Source: Nitrospira sp.
GTDB lineage: Bacteria; Nitrospirota; Nitrospiria; Nitrospirales; Nitrospiraceae
NCBI GenBank assembly: GCA_036984305.1
Contig: BQWY01000001.1
Span: 2,501,501 to 2,565,500, forward strand
Length of the DNA stretch: 64,000 nt
Direction of reading: 5' to 3'
A model generated the notes under the pieces. It saw nothing but the letters and a program-made list of their open reading frames with translations. It was not told the DNA's origin and ran no database searches. Each line of letters opens with the position of its first letter. The stretch's first letter is position 1. Of the stretch, positions 56,930 to 64,000 are shown piece after piece. The translations under genes and the position numbers were made by a program.

Positions 56930-57082
56930 CTAAAACAATGTGTAAATGAACGGGGCCACCGCAGACCCTTGCGTGAATACAATCAGGCTTCCCAGGAGGA
57001 CCAACACAACGATGATCGGTAGCAACCAGAACTTCTTCCGCTCTTTCATAAACGCCCACAACTCTGTCAGGAAGTCGCCCAT
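56930..57082 (-). CDS. DUF5989-type 50-residue membrane protein
   Basis: A 50-residue protein starting MGDFLTELWAF, then a basic KERKKFW, a hydrophobic helix LLPIIVVLVLLGSLIVF, and the ending GSAVAPFIYTLF. This whole pattern is characteristic of the small DUF5989 family, found next to SxtJ-type proteins and carbamoyltransferases in glycan loci. Function unknown. It lies 18 bases after the SxtJ gene in the direction of transcription. Confidence 0.85.
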   Translation of the reverse strand: MGDFLTELWAFMKERKKFWLLPIIVVLVLLGSLIVFTQGSAVAPFIYTLF

Positions 57083-57100
57083 CTCAGCCTCCGAGAAAAG

Positions 57101-57496
57101 TTAGAACATGTTCTTCATGTGCGATGCCGGCCTCGGCGTACGCTCGACCCGATACGACTGCATGCCCGGTACAAGTGACCGTCGCATGGGGTCTTTCCCC
57201 ATCATCTTCATCGCCAAGCCCATTGGCACGACCAGCCCATAATATAGCAGTCCGAGCAGGACGCGTGTGTTGAACCATCCCAACGCGTGTCCTACCATCA
57301 TCCATCCACGATAGGGATATTTCAGTGCACTTGGAGCGGCGAGGCCGGTCAGGCCGAATAATGCTGCAATTCCGGCCGCCCATTCACGGACTGCTTCGCC
57401 ACGGAACACGAGCGGCCAGAGTGCATAGACGAGCGCTACGCCAGCAATAAGCAGGCCAAACTCTCGCAACGTTTTTTTTGTGACCTCTTCGTTCAT
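57101..57496 (-). CDS. SxtJ-family membrane protein
   Basis: 131 residues with helices near FGLLIAGVALVYALWPLVF, WAAGIAALFGLTGLAA and LLGLLYYGLVVPMGLAMKM. The central PSALKYPYRGWMMVGHALGWFN and the ending GKDPMRRSL are SxtJ-like. The family occurs in saxitoxin and many polysaccharide clusters; its role is unknown. It is paired here with DUF5989 as usual, but the carbamoyltransferase that often accompanies them is not in the window. Confidence 0.85.
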   Translation of the reverse strand: MNEEVTKKTLREFGLLIAGVALVYALWPLVFRGEAVREWAAGIAALFGLTGLAAPSALKYPYRGWMMVGHALGWFNTRVLLGLLYYGLVVPMGLAMKMMGKDPMRRSLVPGMQSYRVERTPRPASHMKNMF

Positions 57497-57573
57497 GGTC
57501 CCGCTGTTCTCCTTTTTGTTCCCATCCCGAGATCAATCGCCGACTACTATCGTCCGCATGCCCACGCCGATCG

Positions 57574-58728
57574 TCAGCGCTTGGAGGGATCCCAGTACAG
57601 AATGCGATCGCCACGCAAATACCGAATCCATGCGTCGAGTATCGACAGATTGACCATCACAAAGAACGACGGTAATCGGAGGACCGCCATCTTCGGCAGC
57701 CATCCGGACCACCGGTACAGAGCGGCCAAGCCATAAAATACCACCTGACCAACCACCAGCGCCCGGTACACATCCGAGTCCCAGGCCAAGAGGATATTCG
57801 TCACAAGGGCCACGATCAATGCGAACGGCACCATCCACCGACAGAGCTTGTGACTGAACAATTGCCACGCGAACAGATGATATTTGAACGGATTCAACAG
57901 GGACAGGCTTCGCATGAAGACCGAAATGCCCCGCACTACCGTCCGAACCTTGCGATCATACTCTTTTCGTTCGTCGGCCAGGTTCTTATAATATCCGACG
58001 CTGTCCGGGTCCGATACCCCTCTTAAGCCTCGCTTCACGCTGTTCAGCAAGGTATTGAAATCGCTTTGCAGGTCGGGGGCCCAGTCGAGACAGACCTCAC
58101 GCCGTGCGGCAAAAAACGATCCGCTCAAACCGACCAGGCTATTGACCGCCGATTCCAGTCGCCGGAGGGTCATTTCGTAGGTGACGTAGGCGCCTTCACC
58201 GCTCACCCTCCCATCCTCGTCCACAAAACGATCCACGCTACTGACGCATCCTACAGAGGGATCGGCGAAGTTCATCACGATCGTGCTGATACCCGAGGGC
58301 GGGAGGGTCGTCGCCACGTCTGAGAACACGAGCACCTCTCCCGTGGCCGATTCCACCGCAAATTTTTGAGCGGCCTCCTTGCCTCCCTTGTGCGGCAACC
58401 GTGCCAGTCGCACACCCGCCGTCGCATGGGACCGGACGATGTCGTCGGTCCCATCCGTCGAACAATCGGACGCCACGATGATTTCTATCCGATCGCGCGG
58501 GTAGTCCTGAGCCAGCGCGTTCTTCAATTTTTCTTGAATCCGGTTTTCCTCGTTGAACGCCGTGATGATGAATGAGACGGGAGGATGGATGGCCCCGCGT
58601 TCCACGCGGCGGCTGCGGAATCGGCTCAAGCCCCACAGCATCAAGGGATAGCCAGCATACGCATAGGCCACGAACACCACGGCCATCCAGAACATTCCTT
58701 GGAGGACCGCGTTTACGTCGGCATTCAT
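57574..58728 (-). CDS. family 2 glycosyltransferase, membrane-bound
   Basis: 384 residues from ATG 58728, preceded by GAGGT at suitable distance; GTG codons at 58749 and 58755 are alternatives. One N-terminal helix (FWMAVVFVAYAYAGYPLMLW) is followed by the GT-A domain: VSFIITAFNEENRIQEKL, IIVASDCSTDGTDD and LVFSDVATTLPP, where the usual DAD is replaced by SDV. C-terminal helices end at LRGDRILYWDPSKR. The atypical DxD region suggests altered metal or donor use. Confidence 0.85.
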   Translation of the reverse strand: MNADVNAVLQGMFWMAVVFVAYAYAGYPLMLWGLSRFRSRRVERGAIHPPVSFIITAFNEENRIQEKLKNALAQDYPRDRIEIIVASDCSTDGTDDIVRSHATAGVRLARLPHKGGKEAAQKFAVESATGEVLVFSDVATTLPPSGISTIVMNFADPSVGCVSSVDRFVDEDGRVSGEGAYVTYEMTLRRLESAVNSLVGLSGSFFAARREVCLDWAPDLQSDFNTLLNSVKRGLRGVSDPDSVGYYKNLADERKEYDRKVRTVVRGISVFMRSLSLLNPFKYHLFAWQLFSHKLCRWMVPFALIVALVTNILLAWDSDVYRALVVGQVVFYGLAALYRWSGWLPKMAVLRLPSFFVMVNLSILDAWIRYLRGDRILYWDPSKR

Positions 58729-58745
58729 GAGCAGTGTTACCTCTA

Positions 58746-60026
58746 TCACCAGCACTTGGGATTCGAAACGGCGCGCCTGCCCGACGAAACCGTCCGATCA
58801 ACCGCTTGCTGTACCGGTGTGGCGGAGCCTCCCACTGCAACATCCTCAAGCAATCGGCACACCGCGCGCCGGTGCGCGCTCGTCACAAATCGATGCGTAG
58901 GGAGTGTCAGCAGCCGGTCGACCACTTCGCGCGAACCCGGAGCATCTCCCGGTGGGAGGGCTCCCTCCAACTCGGGTACCTGCCGGATCGTGCCCGGATA
59001 TGCCTGACTCATCCCCAGACCCAATGCTGTGGCTCGTTGCAGTATTTCCCTCTTCATGGCTCGATCGCGCACCAGAATAGGGAGTCGTAGGTAGACTGCC
59101 CCAGGCGAGGACACCGCCGCCACGTGAGGCGAATATGCTCTCAACTCCTCGAGATACGCGCGAGCCTGCTCTCCCCGCACGGCGTTGGCCGACGTGAGCC
59201 GCCCTTTCCAGTTCTTGAGTGTCGCCGCACGCGCCTCTCCCATCTTGAGTATCGGGAAGTCCCGATAAAACCGTGTCTCACCGAGTCCCAGAAACGGGAG
59301 TCCCGCCGGCAGCCAATACAAGCCGGGGTTGATCAAGACCGACGTGGCGGCCATTTCGGCCAGATTTTTCACGGCCCCGCCGAATGATTCCTGACCGAGG
59401 CGATCCCACTCCTCTTTAATGGCCACTCCGATCTCCCGAGAGCGGGTCACGATGATGCCGCCACCTCCGGCGGACAGATTTTTTCCTCGTCCGAGGCTGA
59501 AGAACCCCACGTCCCCAATCGTCCCCAGTGCTCGTCCATTCGTGACGCCTCCCATCGCTTGGGCGGCATCCTCCACGAGCACGGTGTCACGGTTCCGGCA
59601 AATAGACCGGATGCGATCCACGTCAGCCGGCGCTCCGAACAAATGCGTCGCGAGCACACAGAGCGTGTTCCCATCGACTACTTGCCCAAGCTGATCGAAG
59701 TTAAAATCCAGGGTTTTGGGTTCGACGTCGCACGGCACCACTTCCAATCCCGCCTTGACGACCGCGCTGGGAACGGAATAGCAGGTATAGGCTGGAATGA
59801 CGACCTTCCTTCGGCCTGTGAGCTGATGGAGAGCTTGTAGGACCACTGCCAGCGCAGCTTTTCCGGACGACACGAGAAAGGCAGATTCGACCTCGAACTC
59901 GTCACACATCTCTCGCGTCACTCGATCCAGTTGGTCGGCACCTCCAAACAAGGCGGCACACCCGGCCGCCAAGCCTTGGAATGGCACCGGTGCCGCCGTC
60001 GGCGGCAAGGTCGATTGAATCCTCAT
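58746..60026 (-). CDS. DegT/DnrJ/EryC1/StrS-type sugar aminotransferase
   Basis: 426 residues from ATG 60026, which overlaps the FemAB-like stop (ATGA); a longer frame upstream overlaps that gene and is rejected. PLP-dependent fold type I: SSGKAALAVVLQALHQL, VIPAYTCYSVPSAVVKAG, VLVEDAAQAMGG (aspartate under the pyridine) and the Schiff-base lysine in SLGRGKNLSAGGGG. Such enzymes aminate keto-sugars bound to UDP or dTDP, or act in related amino-sugar routes. SFFSLGRGK is slightly atypical versus the common FSF...K. Confidence 0.88.
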   Translation of the reverse strand: MRIQSTLPPTAAPVPFQGLAAGCAALFGGADQLDRVTREMCDEFEVESAFLVSSGKAALAVVLQALHQLTGRRKVVIPAYTCYSVPSAVVKAGLEVVPCDVEPKTLDFNFDQLGQVVDGNTLCVLATHLFGAPADVDRIRSICRNRDTVLVEDAAQAMGGVTNGRALGTIGDVGFFSLGRGKNLSAGGGGIIVTRSREIGVAIKEEWDRLGQESFGGAVKNLAEMAATSVLINPGLYWLPAGLPFLGLGETRFYRDFPILKMGEARAATLKNWKGRLTSANAVRGEQARAYLEELRAYSPHVAAVSSPGAVYLRLPILVRDRAMKREILQRATALGLGMSQAYPGTIRQVPELEGALPPGDAPGSREVVDRLLTLPTHRFVTSAHRRAVCRLLEDVAVGGSATPVQQAVDRTVSSGRRAVSNPKCW

Positions 60027-61075
60027 GGGAGGTGCTTCACTATATGGGGTCCTATCAGGTTCGCCACCCGTAGGGGAAGCTTCTGCCACAGCCCAATGGC
60101 CATTCGATATCGAGGGTTTGAGGGATTCAGCTCCGGAAGCGGCCCATCCTCTTTCAACCAGTAATACCAATGCAACGGCACAGGCTTGGCGCCCCACTGG
60201 GCTTTGAAACGATAGGTGCCGCTGTCTTCCGTGGATCGCCCGAAGTCAAATATCCGACAGCCCTGTTGGCAGGCGTACTCCAATACCGTCGCATACAGCA
60301 ACATGTTGGGCGACAGCCGATCAAACCGTCGATCGGAGGAGGCCCAGGGGATCTCCATCATATCGCGAAAGGCATAGACGAAACCGGCCGCCACCGGCTG
60401 CCCGTTCCGCACTACGGAACAGAGCGCTGCGTCTTTCGGGAACGTCTCAAGAATCTCTCGGAAGAATCTCTTTGGGTACACGGGCGTTCCCAAGTCCCGC
60501 ATATTCCTGGAGAACACGTGATAGAAATCATCGAGAAGTTCGAGACTTCCCACCCGCGCCGTCATGCCTTCCTTTTGCGGCCGTCGGATCTGACTCCGCA
60601 GTTTGGATGGAAACGCGCTCATGAGCGTTTGGAAGTCCTTCGGAAGTTCCAGCCGCATCGACACTTTGTGATCCTTACGCTTCCAGTCGATCGGCAGCGC
60701 CACCGATTGTCGCAATTCTACATGCGCGACCCCGCGTCGAGCGCCTTCGCGGGCGGCGGCCTCGAGCAGCACGTACCTCGCCTCGTCGTCCAACGTATCG
60801 ACTCCGCCGTAGTTCAGAAACGGCATCGAAACCAGGAACCGTCCAAACAGCGGGCTGGAGAACGCGACCAACGGAAGAATCCCTCGCACCTCCCCGGACT
60901 GCGATTGTGCCATCAAATAGACCGTCTCGTGCCCAAACACTCGCTCGATCACCCGCCGCCAGGCCATCAAGTGGTACCCGGTCGCAGAGGGAGACTCCAT
61001 CACATACGTATCCCATCGTGCTGCCGCCTGTGCATCGTGACCCACATGCTCAACGCACCTCTCCACGGTTACCAT
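60023..61075 (-). CDS. FemAB-like GNAT-fold transferase of the exosortase/PEP-CTERM-associated type
   Basis: 350 residues. It has two GNAT-like halves. LPLVAFSSPLFGRFLVSMPF and FLNYGGVDTLDDEARYVLLE are followed by FPSKLRSQIRRPQKEGMTAR. The C-terminal FRDMMEIPWASSDRRFDRL, SPNMLLYATVLEYACQQGC, FDFGRSTEDSGTYRFK and AQWGAKPVPLHWYY closely follow the FemAB-related family known from exosortase loci. The acceptor may be a sugar amine or lipid-linked glycan. No exosortase or PEP-CTERM protein is seen here. Confidence 0.85.
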   Translation of the reverse strand: MVTVERCVEHVGHDAQAAARWDTYVMESPSATGYHLMAWRRVIERVFGHETVYLMAQSQSGEVRGILPLVAFSSPLFGRFLVSMPFLNYGGVDTLDDEARYVLLEAAAREGARRGVAHVELRQSVALPIDWKRKDHKVSMRLELPKDFQTLMSAFPSKLRSQIRRPQKEGMTARVGSLELLDDFYHVFSRNMRDLGTPVYPKRFFREILETFPKDAALCSVVRNGQPVAAGFVYAFRDMMEIPWASSDRRFDRLSPNMLLYATVLEYACQQGCRIFDFGRSTEDSGTYRFKAQWGAKPVPLHWYYWLKEDGPLPELNPSNPRYRMAIGLWQKLPLRVANLIGPHIVKHLP

Positions 61076-61081
61076 GTTTCT

Positions 61082-62497
61082 TCAGTGGTTCTCCGATTTC
61101 GCGACTGATGCACCGGTCACAATCGCATCAAATACACGGGCCAACTCTGCCGTGAGAGTACGATAGCTAAAGCGAGACACTTGGGATGGATCGGGGGGGC
61201 GTAACGTCTGCCGCTCTTCCAACAGATCCAGGAAAAGCTCTCGGATCCTTTCTCCACTGTTGGGACATGCGACACCAAACTGATTCCGGGTCACGAGATT
61301 TGCAGTGGCCCCTTCCCCACCGATCAAGACCAGCGGCCGGCGCGTGGCAATATATTCATAGATCTTGCCTGGAATCTGAAGCGGTGAATCGGGCTGTATT
61401 ACGAGTAACGCACCGGCGCCTGCCATCTGACGGAGGCAGGCTTGATACGGTATCGGAGGTTCACGCGTCAGCAAGCCGACTTTCTCCAGTTCACGGGCCA
61501 ATTCCTCGCATCGAGGATCATCAACGTCCCACGCGCCGACGAAGCGAAGCCGCAGCTGCGCGCCCGTGAGACGCCCTTCTCGATGCAGGTCCAGCACAGC
61601 CTGCAGGAGGACGGCCGGAGTCCGTTTTCCATAGACCGTACCAAAATGGCAGAGTTCGAGGACCCCGTCCGAAGGTCTGGCGCTGGAGATCCTCTGAAGG
61701 TCGCCGGTGGCGTCTGCCTCGGGAAACGAATCTGGATCAAACCCATTGGTAATCGCGACGGTCCTTTGAGCAGCCTCGGGGTGACTCAACTGGAGCTGGC
61801 ACTTCAATTCTTCAGTATTCGCGATGAGCCCATCCGCCCTTCGACACACGGCTCTTTCCAGCTGCTTGACGCGCTCGTTCAAGATGGGCGACACGAACGA
61901 CACGTAGGGATTGTTGGTCCAGGGATCACGGTAGTCCACCACGAGAGGTACGCCCCAGTGCTCCGCCAACGACTTGCCCACCAAGAGGCTTGTCCAAGGG
62001 CCGCCTGTCGCATAGACCAAGTCCGGCACTTCGGCTCGCGGCCACCGTCGGGCAAACGCTACCGCCGGCTTCAACCAGGCACATTGCGGGTCTGGATACG
62101 CGAAGAGCCCATCGAGCACCAGATGCTTGAGCCCCACGGCCGTACCGCTCTCACCGGTAACGGCGGTTCCGCCGGTGGACGACGGAGACATGTTGCTTTC
62201 TCGAACACGGTCTGCCCCTTGCGGTCCACCGATCGACCGGCGCAGCCGATCTCGCCAAGAAATGATCCGTCGAAGTGGATTTCCATGCGGGACGCGGTCG
62301 ACTACTATATCCTCGGTTAGTTTTTTCGAAAGCTGGTCATCGACCGGATGCGGGGGATGGACGGAGATCGGATCGGTCGTCAATACCCGAGGCTGCCACC
62401 CGTGTTCGCGTAGGTACTTACAAAACGTCAGCGGTCGCATGGCGCCGCTCGCTGCAACGGGGGGGAAGTAATATGCGACGACAAGGACCTTCTTCAT
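61082..62497 (-). CDS. family 4 glycosyltransferase
   Basis: 471 residues, GT-B. VVAYYFPPVAASGAMRPLTF is the N-terminal glycine-rich loop of exopolysaccharide GT4 proteins. VVDYRDPWTNNPYVSFVSP and GFDPDSFPEA are typical of a WcaI/ExpE7-like branch. The donor site includes FGTVYGKRTPAVLLQAV and QIPGKIYEYIATRRPLV with the conserved glutamate. A 40-residue Ser/Gly-rich insertion lies near residues 90-125. Substrate unknown. Confidence 0.87.
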   Translation of the reverse strand: MKKVLVVAYYFPPVAASGAMRPLTFCKYLREHGWQPRVLTTDPISVHPPHPVDDQLSKKLTEDIVVDRVPHGNPLRRIISWRDRLRRSIGGPQGADRVRESNMSPSSTGGTAVTGESGTAVGLKHLVLDGLFAYPDPQCAWLKPAVAFARRWPRAEVPDLVYATGGPWTSLLVGKSLAEHWGVPLVVDYRDPWTNNPYVSFVSPILNERVKQLERAVCRRADGLIANTEELKCQLQLSHPEAAQRTVAITNGFDPDSFPEADATGDLQRISSARPSDGVLELCHFGTVYGKRTPAVLLQAVLDLHREGRLTGAQLRLRFVGAWDVDDPRCEELARELEKVGLLTREPPIPYQACLRQMAGAGALLVIQPDSPLQIPGKIYEYIATRRPLVLIGGEGATANLVTRNQFGVACPNSGERIRELFLDLLEERQTLRPPDPSQVSRFSYRTLTAELARVFDAIVTGASVAKSENH

Positions 62498-62597
62498 GTC
62501 TGGATGGTCTTGCGATGATAGGGGGACTCCACACGCCGGAGACGTCGACTCGGGTAGGAGTGCATTGCTCGCTCCAACGTGATGCCACTAGAAAACT

Positions 62598-63824
62598 CTA
62601 GACCGATTGATGGGATGCACTCGTCACGGCTCCAACTTGTTCGTCGAGCAACAACGCATCCAGATAGAACTTGGTCGCCCAGTTCAACACCTCAAAGCGA
62701 CCGTAGTCTCCATCGAAAGGATGCGATCCTTTGATGCCTCCTCGCAGGCCGCCGTTCCGGCTGACGCAGTTCTGTGTCGCTTTCAGAAAAGTCAGTACGC
62801 GCCGTGCCGACTCCAGGAATCGCGGATCACCACCCTTGAGGTGCGCTCGCAACCAGATACCGGCCAACTGGGCATCGCCCGTGAGACAACTCCACGACAC
62901 CGTTCCTTGCCATTCCTTGTCTAGGCGGCCGGGGACGCTTCCGTCCTCACGAATGTGTTCCATCAACTTGGTTGCACTGAGTTTCGCTCGGTCGAGATAT
63001 TCCGGCCGATCGAGAAGCTCACCCGCGCCCCAGATGCCCTCGATGGCATAGCTGATCGTATGGAGAAGCGGCGCGGAGGAATCGGTCAGACAGTTGTTGC
63101 GGAACCATCCATTGGCATCCTGTTGCGCGAGACTAAAGCGGATATTCCGCTCCCCCCCTTCGCAAAAACTCCGCTCCTTCGAACACTGCCCCAAGACAAT
63201 CAAGGCCCATCCGACACGAGAGTTGTACGTCGTAGACGTCGGATCGGCGAACTCTGAGTTACCTTTGACCCATCCGCCATCGGGCTGTTGAACCTGCAAC
63301 AGGTACTCTCCAGCCCGCTTGGCAGCCTGTAGATATTTCTCTGACCCGCTTTGCTGATAGGCGGCGACCCATCCGAGAATGACTTGACCGGTATTGAACA
63401 CCGCCGGCGTCGGCTCCTCGTTCAAGACACCACCCATGACCGCACCATTTGGTAATTGGACGTCGATTTCCCAATCCGCCATGGCGAGAGCCCTCGCCGC
63501 TAGGTCGGGATCGTCCAGGTACCGGGCGGCCTCCAAGAACGTCGGAATGATGTACCCGGTCGTTTCCGGATACGACCGTTGCCAACCACGTGCACGGAAA
63601 AACGGATGCCAGGCCGCGCTATAGGCCCGGGACACGCCTCGATCCGGTGTTGCATCTTGCGCGCGCTTGATCCACTCCACCGCTTCCATGATATGAAAGC
63701 GGTTGTCTTTCACGAGGAAGTCGCGCCGCGCTGTTTCGCGGCGCAGTTCCTCGTAGGCCTCCTGATTGTACAGCGAGGACGCCTTCAGGCGATCCTCAAT
63801 GCCGTGCAACACGCGCCGAATCAT
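62598..63824 (-). CDS. (alpha/alpha) toroid glycoside-hydrolase/lyase-like protein
   Basis: 408 residues from ATG 63824, with GGAGG eight bases upstream. Repeated helix pairs with GG/W motifs (EAVEWIKRAQDA, GYIIPTFLEAARYL, AKRAGEYLLQVQQPDGGWV, ESARRVLTFLKATQN) show an alpha/alpha barrel as in terpenoid-cyclase-like folds, family 88/105-type hydrolases or alginate-type lyases. No signal peptide, so it may act in the cytoplasm on glycan precursors. Catalytic residues cannot be assigned. Confidence 0.72.
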   Translation of the reverse strand: MIRRVLHGIEDRLKASSLYNQEAYEELRRETARRDFLVKDNRFHIMEAVEWIKRAQDATPDRGVSRAYSAAWHPFFRARGWQRSYPETTGYIIPTFLEAARYLDDPDLAARALAMADWEIDVQLPNGAVMGGVLNEEPTPAVFNTGQVILGWVAAYQQSGSEKYLQAAKRAGEYLLQVQQPDGGWVKGNSEFADPTSTTYNSRVGWALIVLGQCSKERSFCEGGERNIRFSLAQQDANGWFRNNCLTDSSAPLLHTISYAIEGIWGAGELLDRPEYLDRAKLSATKLMEHIREDGSVPGRLDKEWQGTVSWSCLTGDAQLAGIWLRAHLKGGDPRFLESARRVLTFLKATQNCVSRNGGLRGGIKGSHPFDGDYGRFEVLNWATKFYLDALLLDEQVGAVTSASHQSV

Positions 63825-63839
63825 GGATCCTGCCTCCAC

Positions 63840-64000
63840 TCAGGCTGTCTGCTTGGTCGCCTTCATCACGACTTTTTCCATGACGTAGCGAAGCGGGATC
63901 ATCGAGCCAAACAGCTTCTCGAAGGCGAACGCGCCAGCATAATACGCTCGCAAGAGCCCGGGGGCACGCTTTTCAAGAATCCCGTTCACAAAAAATGCAT
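63840..64000 (-). CDS. 3' end of an unidentified gene, cut by the window edge
   Basis: The last 52 codons of a gene that enters from the right edge and ends with TGA at 63842-63840. The visible part reads FVNGILEKRAPGLLRAYYAG, then AFAFEKLFGSMIPLRYVMEK, and ends in a basic tail. Too little remains to name it. It precedes the toroid-fold gene by 15 bases and so belongs to the same transcription unit. Confidence 0.7.
   Translation of the reverse strand, partial: AFFVNGILEKRAPGLLRAYYAGAFAFEKLFGSMIPLRYVMEKVVMKATKQTA

Overview
The window is high-GC bacterial DNA with tightly packed, overlapping genes. It most resembles a Nitrospira-like member of the Nitrospirota. That assignment is an inference from the overall protein character and gene neighbourhoods (PyrR-controlled pyr operon with sppA and a Tat-type M48 lipoprotein, MSHA/type II-like assembly operon, large envelope polysaccharide locus). 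No rRNA, tRNA, CRISPR array or intact insertion sequence was seen.

Region 1 (1-3.1 kb, + strand): bioA behind a near-consensus sigma70 promoter, then a probable outer-membrane barrel protein. Region 2 (3.4-15 kb, - strand): a pyrimidine operon in the order pyrR, pyrB, pyrC, DUF4149 membrane protein, carA, sppA, M48 lipoprotein, carB, greA, SAM hydrolase, with most junctions overlapping by a few bases. Its leader holds a promoter, a PyrR-binding hairpin, a small ORF with a good ribosome binding site and an intrinsic terminator. Region 3 (15-18.8 kb, - strand): proA abutting two uncharacterised genes. Region 4 (18.9-29.5 kb, - strand): an 11-gene type II secretion/type IV pilus-like operon: TPR-secretin-cohesin lipoprotein, pseudopilins, LysM lipoprotein, inner-membrane platform, ATPase, PilM/N/O/P-like proteins and an atypical pseudopilin.

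Region 5 (30-64 kb) is a cell-surface polysaccharide and matrix locus. On the - strand lie a nucleotide-sugar dehydrogenase, a membrane glycosyltransferase-like protein, two UbiA-family prenyltransferases (one coupled to a HAD phosphatase), glycosyltransferases, an asparagine synthase-type amidotransferase, methyltransferases, an O-antigen ligase/polymerase, a low-molecular-weight tyrosine phosphatase, an ATP-grasp ligase, a polysaccharide deacetylase, the DUF5989/SxtJ pair, a DegT aminotransferase and a FemAB-like transferase. Inside it, on the + strand, a c-di-GMP-I (GEMM) riboswitch precedes a 1050-residue secreted protein with seven BACON-like repeats, followed by a secreted lectin/lyase-like protein and an acetyltransferase.

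The strongest regulatory signals are the PyrR element with an overlapping leader ORF and the c-di-GMP riboswitch with a Shine-Dalgarno-occluding hairpin. Both rest on motif and base-pair inspection, not on covariance searches. Genes at about 39-47 kb and 49-53 kb look more AT-rich than the rest, which would fit acquisition of parts of the polysaccharide locus by transfer.
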